The notes beneath the pieces were generated by a model, which was given only the letters and a program-made list of their open reading frames with translations, was not told where the DNA came from and ran no database searches. From positions 135,914 through 199,913 of the forward strand of contig JADGAV010000002.1 in the NCBI GenBank assembly GCA_015231825.1: a DNA stretch of 64,000 nt, in the 5' to 3' direction. Both the position numbers and the translations under genes were made by a program. The stretch is from SAR324 cluster bacterium. Lineage in GTDB: Bacteria > SAR324 > NAC60-12. Each line of letters begins with the position of its first letter. Position 1 is the stretch's first letter. This document shows, piece by piece, positions 43,835-53,733 of the stretch.

Positions 43835-45733
43835 TTAACGAGCAAAAACGATATACTTTTCCAGGAAGATACTCATTTCTTCAAAATAACGAAGAATGGT
43901 TCTCTGCTTTCGCCATCCATGCCCCTCTCCTGGAAAGAGATGGTATTCATGAGGAATACCGTTCTGCCTAAGTGCTTCAATGATTGCTTCCGCCTGATTT
44001 TTTGGCACCACAGTGTCCTCTTCCCCTTGAAACAAGAGCAAAGGGTGCCGGATTTGATCTGCAGAAAAAAGTGGGGATCGTTCGTGGAAAAGCGCCATCG
44101 CCTCTGGAAGAACACCAATCAGCGAATCCGTATAGTGCAGTTCAAATTTATGAGTATCCTTAACCAAATTGAACAAATTGGAAATCCCGTAAGAACAGAT
44201 TCCTGCACAGAAAAAATCGGGATGCCTCACCATCGCCTGCAACACGGTGTATCCTCCCGCGCTCCCGCCTTTGATGACCAATCGCTCAGGATCGACCCGC
44301 TTTTGCTCAACCAAATGCGAGGCCACGAAAACAGCGTCTTCGACATCAACAACTCCCCATTGGCCTTTAAGCAAATCACGATACTCCCTCCCATATCCGC
44401 TGCTGCCCCGGTAATTCAAATTGAGGAAGGCAAATCCCCGTGAGGTAAAGTATTGAATTTCTCCGTTCAAAAATGGAAATACCTGGCTGGTGGGGCCTCC
44501 GTGAATTTGTATGATCAAGGGAGGTAATCCACCGCTTTCAAATTGGGGATTCTTTGGAGGAAAAAACAGGCCATGAACAGATTGTCCCTTTTGATTTTTA
44601 GGCAGAACCGATTCCGGATAAGAGATGTAGCTTTTCGGAATTTGTTCATTTGCAGATCTCCGCAGGACCTGGACTGCAGGAACTCGTTTTTTAATTGAAA
44701 CACGAAGCAAGCGCTTCGGAGTGCCGGGATCAGCCGCAAGCAGGGCTATTTTTCCTTTTGATGAAACATGAATCGATTCCAAATAACTATATTGCTTTTG
44801 AAATCCCTCAGGGGAAAAGGCATGGCCCGATTTGGCATCAATGCATTGCAATATGCAAAATCCACGTTCATTTTTTATGGCGATGAGTTCCTGTCCATCT
44901 GGCATCCAGTCGTACCAGCGCATTCCCAAAACCCAGGTGGGCCCTCCGTATTCAGCTTTTTTCTCAAGCAAGGGTAAACTTTTTTTCGACTCCAAATCGT
45001 AGAGGTGAAGATTGTACCATCCGCTTTCATCACTGAGATAGGCCAGTTTGTCTCCCTGCGGAGAAAACTCTGGTTGGAGCACAGATATGTTTTTCCCTCC
45101 GGCAATGGTTCTTATTTTTCCGGTCTGTCCCTGGGAAAGAGCTTTTTCAGAAACAGTTGTCAATTGAAGGATGCTGCCATCCCAGGGCATGTTGGGGTGA
45201 TCCCAGCATATCCAACTCAAAAGTTTCCCATCCGGTGACCAGCGGGGGTCAAAATAAAAATCTGCCCCGGAAACTAATTTTTGCGGCCATCGGCTTCCAT
45301 CGGTCGGCACCAGAGCCAGTCCATTCTCCCCATCCAATTCATAAACAAAAACGATCCACTTGCCATTGGGAGAAATTTGGGGTGATGCGGATTGTCCGAA
45401 CCCTGGCGTGATGGCAGTACAGAATCCGTCTGCAATCTCTTGACGGAATAGTTTTCCTTCATTGCCTGCGAAGACCACAAGTCCATTACTCACACAAAAA
45501 TTTCCACCACCGTATCCAATTTTTCCTCGTACATTCTGACCAAATGTCAGTTCTCTGGGAGAATCTCCTGAATCGTCACAAACCATCAAAGTGCCCTGCC
45601 CGTCCTTTTGTTCCAGCCAGACCAGGCTATCTGAATTCCTGTCCCACCGGGGCTCACTCATATTGACTGCTCCGGACAATAACTGCGGGGTAAAGACGCT
45701 GGTCCACAAACCATATGCTTTTTGTGTTTTCAA
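43835..45733 (-). CDS. S9 family prolyl oligopeptidase-like hydrolase
   Basis: 632 residues: an N-terminal beta-propeller of WD-like repeats (GxxxSPQGDKLAYLSDESGW and similar) and a C-terminal alpha/beta hydrolase. The catalytic triad is visible: Ser491 (GGSAGG), Asp573 (GEEDTVVP) and His605 (GEGHGW). No signal peptide is obvious, so it is probably cytosolic. Such enzymes cleave after proline in short peptides or act as acylaminoacyl-peptidases. It is convergent with the hydroxyacid dehydrogenase gene and has no clear operon partner. Confidence 0.88.
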   Translation of the reverse strand: MKTQKAYGLWTSVFTPQLLSGAVNMSEPRWDRNSDSLVWLEQKDGQGTLMVCDDSGDSPRELTFGQNVRGKIGYGGGNFCVSNGLVVFAGNEGKLFRQEIADGFCTAITPGFGQSASPQISPNGKWIVFVYELDGENGLALVPTDGSRWPQKLVSGADFYFDPRWSPDGKLLSWICWDHPNMPWDGSILQLTTVSEKALSQGQTGKIRTIAGGKNISVLQPEFSPQGDKLAYLSDESGWYNLHLYDLESKKSLPLLEKKAEYGGPTWVLGMRWYDWMPDGQELIAIKNERGFCILQCIDAKSGHAFSPEGFQKQYSYLESIHVSSKGKIALLAADPGTPKRLLRVSIKKRVPAVQVLRRSANEQIPKSYISYPESVLPKNQKGQSVHGLFFPPKNPQFESGGLPPLIIQIHGGPTSQVFPFLNGEIQYFTSRGFAFLNLNYRGSSGYGREYRDLLKGQWGVVDVEDAVFVASHLVEQKRVDPERLVIKGGSAGGYTVLQAMVRHPDFFCAGICSYGISNLFNLVKDTHKFELHYTDSLIGVLPEAMALFHERSPLFSADQIRHPLLLFQGEEDTVVPKNQAEAIIEALRQNGIPHEYHLFPGEGHGWRKQRTILRYFEEMSIFLEKYIVFAR

Positions 45734-45896
45734 AATACCTCTTTTTTACTTTTTAAGTTCTCTTTTCCTGATGGGAATTTAAACTTTGTTTCATTAAATC
45801 TGCTGAAACGTCGAATCAACTGGCAGCAGTGGAGGTCGCCTTGTATTGGCGGGAGATAATTTTTTTTGAAGACTTGTTATGAATTGTGTTTATCAA

Positions 45897-46223
45897 TTAT
45901 ACCGCTTCATCATCTTCCAGCAATAAGCTGTCGTCATCATGGTCCACAGTGGGAGACTGGGAAACCCTTTTTATTGCGCTTCTGAGGTTTTCACAGATCT
46001 CTTCCTCGGTGATGTCTTCTTCCAGCGTGAACCCTTCGGCCTGAATGTAGCGGGCGGGCAACTTATTGAGTGTCAATGCGTAAATATCTTCCAGATCAAT
46101 TTTGGTTGGATAATAATTGTCAAACTCCTTCAGCACATCAAGCATCATCGCTTTTACCCGTGATTCATTTTGATTTCGAATTTTATCGAAAGAAATTCCG
46201 TCCAGAGATTTGATTTGATGCAT
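45897..46223 (-). CDS. ComFB-like protein
   Basis: 108 residues. The segment LEDIYALTLNKLPARYIQ is the core of the ComFB family (late competence development protein), often found near regulators of motility and biofilm. The usual Cys pair before that core is missing (YYPTKID), so zinc binding is doubtful. An acidic tail DDDSLLLEDDE ends the protein. It follows a small zinc-ribbon gene 24 bp upstream on the same strand. Role unknown. Confidence 0.7.
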   Translation of the reverse strand: MHQIKSLDGISFDKIRNQNESRVKAMMLDVLKEFDNYYPTKIDLEDIYALTLNKLPARYIQAEGFTLEEDITEEEICENLRSAIKRVSQSPTVDHDDDSLLLEDDEAV

Positions 46224-46247
46224 ACGCTTCCTTTCCTAAATATTTTT

Positions 46248-46511
46248 CTAATTCCGTTTGCGTCTTTTTTCTTTGATTCTATGGCTGTAAAATTCTTTCT
46301 TTGTGATTTCCTGAACCAGTCCGGGAATGAGCGAGTCATCCAGGGGGTTAACCGATCCGCAGGCATCACAGTTTAGATAAAAATGCATTTCTTTAGGGTG
46401 GTCACTGCTTTGATCTTGAAATCCGTAGTGCAGGACTTCGTATGTTCCTTTCAGTTTTGCATTGCAAACAATACAAAAACGCCAAATTTCCCATCGTTCT
46501 CTGGCCATCAT
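46248..46511 (-). CDS. Small zinc-ribbon protein, unknown
   Basis: 87 residues with two Cys pairs, FCIVC near residue 12 and NCDAC near residue 48, giving a likely zinc ribbon, and a very basic C-terminus (KEKRRKRN). No family recognised. It precedes the ComFB-like gene by 24 bp, same strand, so co-transcription is likely. Two adjacent ATG codons could serve as start; no strong SD. Confidence 0.6.
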   Translation of the reverse strand: MMARERWEIWRFCIVCNAKLKGTYEVLHYGFQDQSSDHPKEMHFYLNCDACGSVNPLDDSLIPGLVQEITKKEFYSHRIKEKRRKRN

Positions 46512-46912
46512 ACTTTTTTTTTAGGTGAGCTGTCTGTAGCTCTTCCCCCTGGTCTTTTCCGTAAATATATAGATGCTTGGACTCAATTCATTCAAATAAA
46601 ATCAATACTTGATTCAAGCATCCGGTTGGTGTTTCTTCTGGTTTACCTTTTATTGCGAAGCATTGGGTTTAATACCCCGCTGCTTGCAGCGTTTTTAAGC
46701 GCCGCAGGCTCAACGAATAGTTTGGTCAAGCTTTTTAAAGCTTGCCGCCGGAGGCCCTAAGCAAATACCCCGTCTGCTTGCAGCAGGGATTTTTTTATTT
46801 TAAGAATCGCGAGTCCATTCATTCAGTTTTATTTTCAAGTGAATGTATTGAAGTCTACATTGACACTCACAATTTAGCAAATCGAAGATAATCAACAAGA
46901 GCAGATTTTTTT
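46512..46912. other. Intergenic region with short hairpins
   Basis: 401 bp without a gene; a plus-strand frame that crosses it is not credible. The centre holds three hairpins, described as a repeat cluster. The remainder is AT-rich and shows nothing else. Confidence 0.6.
46671..46797. repeat. REP-like hairpin cluster
   Basis: Two units begin AATACCCCG and share a GCTTGCAG core. The first (stem CGCTGC/GCAGCG at 46678-46691) is followed by five T. The second (46767-46797) has CTGC/GCAG plus outer CCC/GGG pairs and then seven T. Between them is a third hairpin, CAAGCTTT-TT-AAAGCTTG (46727-46744). It resembles extragenic palindromic or MITE-type elements; the T-runs would also stop plus-strand transcripts. 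Confidence 0.6.
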
Positions 46913-48676
46913 CTATTCCCTCTCTAGTTTTTCATAAACGATCCATCGTGTGGGGGCGTTTCTGGCAGAAATTCGGTTGAGCCAAATTTCCCAACGGGCA
47001 TTGAAAGGAATCGCTTTACTCTTTTTGATGAGTGCAAAGGAAGAAGAATTGGTCAGAGATCGAATGAGATCATCGGGATAGTGAGATCGAGGACGGTAGT
47101 CATCATCAGTTTCCAAAATTATCCAACTTCCCGCTGGCGATGACTTCAAATTTTCTTGAAACGTGTGAGGCCACGTCCAGCGGGCGTTCAGGGATGGAAG
47201 CCGGCAAAAAAGATTTAAACGGCTATTGATGTCTTGAATAATGCGACGCGCTGGAGTTTTTTGATGAGTTTCCAGCCAGCTGCATAATTCCTTCTGAACC
47301 AGCGCCCGCTGATCATAAAATCGCAGAGGATGCCAAAAGAGAGGCACACTGAAAAGAAAAGAAAAAATGAGAAAGAAAGCAATGGATGAATGATTGAAAC
47401 GTGCTGGCTTCTCAGGATTTCGCATCGGGCGAAAGTAGTACCAGGCAAGCCAGCAGCAAAAAATAATTAATATTGAATAATGTATACCCAGTTTGAACAG
47501 ACCTTTTTTCAAACTGGTTCCAAGCGCCTGCTGGAAAAAGAAAAAGGTGATCAAAGCAATTTCTGTAAGCCCCAGGGAAATCCCCCACTTACGAAACCAA
47601 TTCGTGTGAAAAGCCTGATTCATCAACTTGATCAGGTAGATCGACCCTGCAAAAATAAATAGAGCGATAATAGGCGAAATGACGTTATAATTTCTGGGAT
47701 TGATTGCTCCTATTGCTAAATCTCCAAAACGGCTTCCTTTCGGATAGACAACAAAACTGCTCAGAAATAATCCATGGATCAGGAGGATGCCGTAAAGTCC
47801 TTTTTGAATCCATCTGGAATTACTGGAATCAGCACGGCAGACAACAGGAAAGTGGAAGATTCCCAGGAAAAATAAAAATAATCCAGGTGCCGAAAGAACT
47901 CCCGGCAATCCAGTAACAAAATTGATTTTTAGTAGATTTGATATTTGAAAAGGCCGGAGATAGGGGGAATAGGAAGAGTCCAGGAACCAGCGCCAGCTAT
48001 CTGTGTAATGGATTCCAACCCCCCACCAAGTTAAAAATGGAATCGATCCCACGGTATTCCATTGGATCACTTCAATCCACTTGGTTTTTGACCATCCCTG
48101 GTTTTGAAGCTGCTCCAAAGAAATAAAAATAAATACCCAGGCCAGTATCAAAGAGGTTTCCAGACGTGCCAACGGAAGAAATCCCAAAACAAAAAATGCC
48201 GCAAAATATCGTTTGGTCAAAAAAAGAAAAAGTCCGCATGCCAGCAGAAATGCAGCAAACAATTCTGTCATGGTCAAAAAAGCCTGCGGAAGGACGGCGA
48301 GCTGGCAGATAAAAATTCCGACGAATGTCCATGGGTGTTTTTTGATTTCTTCCGATAAAATTAAAATCGCCAGTTTGAACGTAAGCAGTCCTGTGAGCAA
48401 GGTCAGGACAACACCGGCCCAGCGAGCAGGGACTATTCCCCATTGTCCAGTAATCCCATATAGGATTGCCGGAAGCGGTTTGTTCCAGGTATCGGTGAGC
48501 AGCATTTTCCAATCCCGATTATTCCAGACTTCAACACTGGTTTGAAAATGCTGGTACGAATCTTCCGACAATTCTTCACTGTAAAAAGCAGCAAAAAACA
48601 TCAGGAGAATCAGCGTTACGATGAGAGGCAGGTAAATCCGAGGGAGCACTTTATTTAGCATAGAAATCCAAATCAT
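46913..48676 (-). CDS. GT-C type membrane glycosyltransferase-like protein
   Basis: 587 residues with about ten hydrophobic segments and a soluble C-terminal part. The first loop carries SEDSYQHF, the position where GT-C enzymes such as ArnT/PMT families keep an acidic catalytic motif. The tail has no recognisable domain. Likely transfers a sugar from a polyprenyl carrier at the periplasmic face; donor and acceptor unknown. The ATG at 48676 has AGGA upstream; an ATG at 48661 is an alternative start. It is divergent from the tRNA-Ile gene. Confidence 0.7.
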   Translation of the reverse strand: MIWISMLNKVLPRIYLPLIVTLILLMFFAAFYSEELSEDSYQHFQTSVEVWNNRDWKMLLTDTWNKPLPAILYGITGQWGIVPARWAGVVLTLLTGLLTFKLAILILSEEIKKHPWTFVGIFICQLAVLPQAFLTMTELFAAFLLACGLFLFLTKRYFAAFFVLGFLPLARLETSLILAWVFIFISLEQLQNQGWSKTKWIEVIQWNTVGSIPFLTWWGVGIHYTDSWRWFLDSSYSPYLRPFQISNLLKINFVTGLPGVLSAPGLFLFFLGIFHFPVVCRADSSNSRWIQKGLYGILLIHGLFLSSFVVYPKGSRFGDLAIGAINPRNYNVISPIIALFIFAGSIYLIKLMNQAFHTNWFRKWGISLGLTEIALITFFFFQQALGTSLKKGLFKLGIHYSILIIFCCWLAWYYFRPMRNPEKPARFNHSSIAFFLIFSFLFSVPLFWHPLRFYDQRALVQKELCSWLETHQKTPARRIIQDINSRLNLFCRLPSLNARWTWPHTFQENLKSSPAGSWIILETDDDYRPRSHYPDDLIRSLTNSSSFALIKKSKAIPFNARWEIWLNRISARNAPTRWIVYEKLERE

Positions 48677-48809
48677 GACTTGCTTTATCCTCGAGCTTAG
48701 GATAATTTTTTGAGATTACACAGGGAGGATCAGAGGAACATATTTTCTGCATTGAATTGACTTGTAAGAATTCAATTATTATTCCAAGCGTGGTTACATT
48801 TTGGAATAC

Positions 48810-48883
48810 GGGCCTATAGCTCAGTTGGTTAGAGCTGCCGACTCATAATCGGCCGGTCCCTGGTTCGAGTCCAGGTGGGCCCA
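48810..48883 (+). tRNA. tRNA-Ile (anticodon CAT, modified to read AUA)
   Basis: 74 nt. Acceptor stem GGGCCTA pairs with TGGGCCC (one G-T pair), anticodon arm GCCGA-CTCATAA-TCGGC, T arm CCTGG-TTCGAGT-CCAGG. The anticodon loop CTCATAA and D-arm TAGCTCAGTTGGTTAGAGC are those of isoleucine tRNA needing lysidine, not of methionine tRNA. The CCA end is not encoded. hppA starts 64 bp downstream. Confidence 0.93.
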
Positions 48884-48947
48884 CTCCTTCGGACTTCTAC
48901 TTCATCCAAATTTCTCTTTATCATTTCTCATCCATGAAAGGAGTTGT

Positions 48948-51089
48948 ATGACTTCAATCGTGCTGTGGATCATAGCATTAGGTGCGTTAGGTTTAATTGT
49001 CGCTTTTTATTACGCAAAACAGACAGCAGATATTCCTATTGCGGCAGGAGTTGATAGTCCTGAACAGGAAGAACGCCTGCGTTCCATCCATGGGGCTATT
49101 GCAGAAGGAGCAATGGCCTTTTTAAATCAACAGTACAAATATCTTGCAATATTCATGATTGCCTTTGCGGTGATTATTTCGTTTTTGATAGACGATCCAC
49201 ACACTCCCGACGTCAATGAAGGGATTTACACCGCGGTATCTTTTATTCTGGGATGTTTAATATCAATTATTTCCGGTTATGTCGGGATGAAAATTGCTAC
49301 CATCTCCAATGTTCGTGTCACCGCTGCTGCTAAATCCGGTATTTCGAAAGCATTTGACGTCGCTTTGAAGGGCGGCGCCGTGATGGGATTCGGACTCGTT
49401 GGCCTCGCAGTGCTGGGTTTGATTATTATATATTTGATTTTAAAAGCTTTTCTGCCTGAACTTGATACCCACATTTTGATGGAGGTGATGGCGGGTTTTG
49501 GTCTGGGTGGTTCTGCCATCGCTTTGTTTGCTCGTGTTGGAGGAGGAATATTCACGAAAGCAGCTGATGTCGGAGCGGATCTGGTCGGAAAAGTCGAACA
49601 GGGAATTCCTGAAGACGATCCGAGAAACCCGGCAGTGATTGCCGACAACGTAGGAGACAACGTAGGAGACGTTGCCGGGATGGGTGCAGATTTGTTCGGC
49701 TCATGCGCAGAGAGTACCTGTGCTGCTCTTGTGATTGGAGCGGTCGCTTTTGCCACCAATCTCCAGGCTCTGCTTTATCCCATTTTGATTTCTGCAGTGG
49801 GCATCCCCATCAGTCTGTTGACAATTCTTCTGGTGCGAGTGAAAGAGGAAAAGGATGTCGCACCCGCTCTCAAAAATATGTTGCTGGTTTCATCTGCATT
49901 AATGGCCATTGCTGTTTTTGCAGTTACTAAAATGATGCTCCCGGAAAAATTTGAAATCAACGGGGTCACCTACAGCGATCTCGGAGTCTACTGGTGTTTT
50001 CTTTCTGGTCTGATCGGCGGCTTGACCATTGGTCTTTACACGGAACGTTATACTTCGCACGAATTTAAATATGTCCGGGAAGTCGCGAAAGCCTCTGAAA
50101 CCGGAGCCGCAACCAATATCATATTCGGTCTGGCATTGGGGTACTACAGTTCTGTTGCGCCAATCCTTGCGATTGCAGTCAGTGTTTTCATTTCCTTCTC
50201 ATTTGCAGGAATGTACGGGGTGGCCATTGCATCTTTAGGAATGCTCGGAACCCTAGTTGTTGCTTTGACAATTGATGCCTATGGACCGATAGCAGACAAT
50301 GCGGGGGGAATCGCTGAGATGACGGGGATGGGAGAAGAAGTTCGTGAGCGGACTGATCTCCTTGATGCTGCCGGTAATACCACCGCAGCAATTGGAAAGG
50401 GTTTTGCCATTGGTTCCGCCGTTTTGACAGCGTTGGCCCTTATTGCAGCTTTTTTGACACGTGCTGATCTGCTCGCGCCTGAGCAGAAGATCATGGAAAG
50501 TGTCAATCTGCTGGATCCTTTGGTTTTGACCAGCTTGTTTATTGGCGCAGTGCTGCCGTTCTTGTTTTCAGCAATGACCATGAAATCTGTGGGAAAAGCA
50601 GCCTTTGACATGATTGAGGAAGTCAGACGACAATTCAAAACGATTCCGGGATTGATGGAAGGAACCGGCAAACCCGATTACCGCAAGTGCGTAGAAATCT
50701 CTACAACTGCTGCCCTGAGAGAGATGATTGCCCCAGGAATTCTAATATTCGGAACTCCCTTGTTCGTCGGTTTTCTATTTGGGATTCCGGCCGTTGCTGG
50801 AATACTGATTGGATCTCTGCTTTCTGGAGGTGTTTTGGCGATCGCTTCTGCCAACGCAGGAGGGGCCTGGGACAACGCAAAAAAATATATTGAAGCAGGA
50901 AGCCTGGGAGGCAAAGGATCTGAAATGCACAAGGCTGCCGTGGTGGGAGACACGGTTGGGGATCCTTTTAAGGACACTTCAGGACCCTCTCTGAACATTT
51001 TAATTAAACTTTCAGCAATTTTGAGCCTCGTATTTGTACCCTTTTTTGCACAATACGGAGGGATTCTCACTCGCATTATTGGAATGTAA
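48948..51089 (+). CDS. hppA: Membrane-bound K+-dependent pyrophosphatase
   Basis: 713 residues with about 16 membrane segments. Seen: the substrate-site blocks [20 protein letters not shown] and [19 protein letters not shown], and the late DNAKKYIE and [21 protein letters not shown] at 476-481 has Ala where K+-independent enzymes have Lys, so it is of the K+-dependent class. It uses pyrophosphate hydrolysis to pump H+ or Na+ outward; which ion is not decidable by eye. AAGGAG lies before the ATG. A hairpin follows its stop. Confidence 0.95.
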   Translation: MTSIVLWIIALGALGLIVAFYYAKQTADIPIAAGVDSPEQEERLRSIHGAIAEGAMAFLNQQYKYLAIFMIAFAVIISFLIDDPHTPDVNEGIYTAVSFILGCLISIISGYVGMKIATISNVRVTAAAKSGISKAFDVALKGGAVMGFGLVGLAVLGLIIIYLILKAFLPELDTHILMEVMAGFGLGGSAIALFARVGGGIFTKAADVGADLVGKVEQGIPEDDPRNPAVIADNVGDNVGDVAGMGADLFGSCAESTCAALVIGAVAFATNLQALLYPILISAVGIPISLLTILLVRVKEEKDVAPALKNMLLVSSALMAIAVFAVTKMMLPEKFEINGVTYSDLGVYWCFLSGLIGGLTIGLYTERYTSHEFKYVREVAKASETGAATNIIFGLALGYYSSVAPILAIAVSVFISFSFAGMYGVAIASLGMLGTLVVALTIDAYGPIADNAGGIAEMTGMGEEVRERTDLLDAAGNTTAAIGKGFAIGSAVLTALALIAAFLTRADLLAPEQKIMESVNLLDPLVLTSLFIGAVLPFLFSAMTMKSVGKAAFDMIEEVRRQFKTIPGLMEGTGKPDYRKCVEISTTAALREMIAPGILIFGTPLFVGFLFGIPAVAGILIGSLLSGGVLAIASANAGGAWDNAKKYIEAGSLGGKGSEMHKAAVVGDTVGDPFKDTSGPSLNILIKLSAILSLVFVPFFAQYGGILTRIIGM

Positions 51090-51090
51090 A

Positions 51091-51116
51091 TTAGCTCTGC
51101 AGCATGGTGCAGCTAA
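51091..51116 (+). terminator. Possible terminator hairpin after hppA
   Basis: TTAGCT (51091-51096) pairs with AGCTAA (51111-51116), and GCA with TGC inside, with a 2-nt bulge. A T-run occurs a little later (about 51129-51135), so termination is plausible but not ideal. Confidence 0.45.
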
Positions 51117-51165
51117 AGAAAACAGGTGGTTTTTTGAAGTGCTTCTGATTGTGGAGGAGCGCTTC

Positions 51166-51534
51166 CTAAAACTCTGTGCGGATGGTGTCTGCCATGGTTA
51201 AATAAGAATGCAGCATATGGCCGTAGTGTTCCAAATAGTCTTCAATTTGATATTCCAGTAAAAATCCTACCACTAATCGTTTCACCCCGTTAATTTCAAC
51301 AAAAACACTTTTTCCATTAGCTCCCATAGTATGAAAATAGGGGAGAGAGAGTGCTTTGCGAATTGCGAAAACTCCGTTTTCGTATTCAATGGAAGAGAAC
51401 AGCATCACGTGTGAATAGGGGATTTCCAAATTAAAAAAAGTGTTTTTTCTCGCCTTAAAAGCATCTTTTGGAGCTTGAAAAAGATTTCCTTTTTCAAAGG
51501 GTTCCAAGATCTCATCCAGATCAAACTCACTCAT
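51166..51534 (-). CDS. Hypothetical protein
   Basis: 122 residues, soluble, no signal peptide. It has a hydrophobic beta-rich middle (HVMLFSSIEYENGVFAI) and an acidic/aromatic C-terminus (YQIEDYLEHYGHMLHSYL). I recognise no family. It is convergent with hppA and on the same strand as folK, which starts 883 bp further right. Nothing in context assigns a function. Confidence 0.55.
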   Translation of the reverse strand: MSEFDLDEILEPFEKGNLFQAPKDAFKARKNTFFNLEIPYSHVMLFSSIEYENGVFAIRKALSLPYFHTMGANGKSVFVEINGVKRLVVGFLLEYQIEDYLEHYGHMLHSYLTMADTIRTEF

Positions 51535-51802
51535 TACTTCTCTCCATTGGCATTGGGAACGGTTGCTGGGAAATATTTCATTACAGGCCGGACTGAAGTG
51601 TTTTGACAGTCAGATTATATTCGCTTCACAAAAGCTTTGAAAGGCAGTTTACTAATATAGTAACCATCTTTTGGTGACCGTGTTCCGCACGATTCGCTGC
51701 CTTTTCATGGAAAAGGTTGAAATGGATTGATCCTCTTTCCTTTTCGCAAAAGTCTTTGAAGTTTCCTTTTCCGATTAAGTTAATCTGGATAGAATGTCCA
51801 GT

Positions 51803-52417
51803 TTATTTCAAAGTTTTGACGTCAAAACGAAATTTTTGATCGGCCTGTTGGTGGTATAAATTCCTGTTTTCCTGATATTCAATTACTGCTTTTTCTGATT
51901 TCTCAACTTTAGAAATATTATTGAATAGCACGGGCGTTGGTTCAGAACTATGGTATTTCCAATGGTCAAGCAGTGTTTCAATGGATTGGTTTGTGCGCGG
52001 ATCGATTTGCTTCGGTATCATTTCCGCCAAAGGCAGCAGGACAAATCCTCGATTGACCAAATCAAGGTGCGGGATGCTCAATTGTTCTGTATTCAATACG
52101 AGATTTTCATAAAACAAAATATCAATATCAATTAAACGAGACTCCCAGCGTTTTTTCCGGATCCGTCCCAGATTTTTTTCAATAATATGACAGGCATTCA
52201 AAAGCTTGCTGGGAGAGAGCTGTGTCCATCCACCAACGACCTGATTCAAATAGGGTGGTTGTCGAGCTCCCTGATAAGGCTCACTTTCATAAATTGCGGA
52301 CGCCCTGAAATGAGCCAAAGGCAGGTTTTCAAGACTTTGGCGTGCGGCCTTCAATAGATTTACCCGATCTCCGATATTGGAACCAAGTCCCAAAAAGACT
52401 TCAAATTGATTGTTCAT
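51803..52417 (-). CDS. folK: 2-amino-4-hydroxy-6-hydroxymethyldihydropteridine pyrophosphokinase
   Basis: 204 residues, catalysing the pyrophosphoryl transfer step of folate biosynthesis. Seen: FLGLGSNIGDR at the start, SAIYESEPY, and the metal/ATP loop RWESRLIDIDILFYENL followed by IPHLDLVNRGFVLLPLAEM, all diagnostic. It carries a longer C-terminal tail (about 45 residues) than usual. It starts 1 bp after argD ends, so the two are translated together or in close succession. No folP nearby. Confidence 0.93.
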   Translation of the reverse strand: MNNQFEVFLGLGSNIGDRVNLLKAARQSLENLPLAHFRASAIYESEPYQGARQPPYLNQVVGGWTQLSPSKLLNACHIIEKNLGRIRKKRWESRLIDIDILFYENLVLNTEQLSIPHLDLVNRGFVLLPLAEMIPKQIDPRTNQSIETLLDHWKYHSSEPTPVLFNNISKVEKSEKAVIEYQENRNLYHQQADQKFRFDVKTLK

Positions 52418-52418
52418 T

Positions 52419-53666
52419 TTATTGGCCGGAATGCAAATCAGAAAGGGTCTCGATGACGCGATCCATTCCTGTGTTTAATTCTTCATCCGTGATATTGAGC
52501 GGAGGTAAAAAACGCAGCACGTTGTTTCCTGCCTGAAGAACCAAAACACCGTGGTGTCGGCATTTTTCTGTGATTTCATAGGCCTGATCTTTCCATTGAT
52601 CTTGTAACTCTGCTCCTATCATCAACCCTTTGCCGCGGATTTCCTTGAACATATCCAGATTCAATTCTTGTAGCCGTTTTCGCAATTGATCTCCCTGGCG
52701 TTTGACATTTGCCATAATCTGAGGAGAACGGATTTTTTGAAGTGCGACTCTTGCGACTGCGGCCACGACGGGGTTTCCGCCAAAGGTGGAACCATGGTCT
52801 CCAACCGAAAATGCCTTTCCGACAGCTTCGGTTGTCAGCATGGCTCCCATCGGAAGGCCTCCTCCTAAAGCTTTTGCGAGAGTAACGATGTCTGGCTTTA
52901 CTCCTTCTTCCCATTCATAGGCAAACAAGCGTCCGGTTCGCCCCATTCCCGATTGAATTTCGTCAAAAATCAAGACTGCATCATATTTGTGACACAAGGT
53001 CTGCAGGTGCTTGAGGAAGCCAGGTTCTGCAGGAGTGATTCCACTTTCCCCCTGGATAGGTTCAATCATGACTGCGCAGGTCTCTTCTGAAATAATTTTT
53101 TCAAACGCGTTGAAATCATTGTAGGGACAATAAGTGAAGCCTCCCGGCAGAGGGTCAAACCCCTTTTGGTGTTTTGCCTGCGCCGTTGCAGTGACGGTTG
53201 CCAAAGTCCTTCCATGAAACGAGCCGTTGAATGTAATGATTTCTCGTTTTCCCGAAGTTTTTTTCGTAGACGCATATTTTCGCGCGAGTTTGATGGCAGC
53301 TTCGTTGGCTTCTGCACCGGAGTTAGAAAAAAATACGCGATCTGCGAAACTGGCTTCAACCAGTTCGGCAGCGAGCCTAATGACGGGCTCGGTGTAGTAC
53401 ATGTTGCTGGTATGCCAAAGTTTTCTGGTTTGCTCGATGGCGGCCTGAACCAAATCCTCCTCCTGATGCCCTAGGGCATTGACAGCAATTCCCGAACCCA
53501 AGTCAATATATTCTCGACCCTCCAGATCCCACAAACGGGCCCCTTTCCCATGATCCAAAATCATTTCTCGGGGTGAATAGACGGGGAGATAAGCTGCCTT
53601 GCCTCGGGCAACTAATTCTTCTGAAGAGAGTTGTGAGTGCCTGGACGATTGGGCATTGGATGTCAT
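52419..53666 (-). CDS. argD: Acetylornithine aminotransferase
   Basis: 415-residue class III PLP aminotransferase. Seen: FSNSGAEANEAAIKLARKY, the PLP-binding LIFDEIQSGMGRTG, and the Schiff-base Lys265 in TLAKALGGG. Closest family by eye is acetylornithine/succinyldiaminopimelate aminotransferase (arginine and lysine synthesis). Other omega-aminotransferases in the same class cannot be fully excluded. It is the upstream partner of folK. Confidence 0.9.
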   Translation of the reverse strand: MTSNAQSSRHSQLSSEELVARGKAAYLPVYSPREMILDHGKGARLWDLEGREYIDLGSGIAVNALGHQEEDLVQAAIEQTRKLWHTSNMYYTEPVIRLAAELVEASFADRVFFSNSGAEANEAAIKLARKYASTKKTSGKREIITFNGSFHGRTLATVTATAQAKHQKGFDPLPGGFTYCPYNDFNAFEKIISEETCAVMIEPIQGESGITPAEPGFLKHLQTLCHKYDAVLIFDEIQSGMGRTGRLFAYEWEEGVKPDIVTLAKALGGGLPMGAMLTTEAVGKAFSVGDHGSTFGGNPVVAAVARVALQKIRSPQIMANVKRQGDQLRKRLQELNLDMFKEIRGKGLMIGAELQDQWKDQAYEITEKCRHHGVLVLQAGNNVLRFLPPLNITDEELNTGMDRVIETLSDLHSGQ

Positions 53667-53733
53667 TGCGGCTCCTTTTTTTATAGCGCTTTAAACACGG
53701 GTGTGAAAGAAAATCTCTGCAGCAGATTCAGTA

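Noticed and set aside
46383..46760. 125-codon plus-strand frame across the zinc-ribbon gene and repeats
   Set aside because: It crosses a better-supported minus-strand gene and reads through the hairpin repeats.
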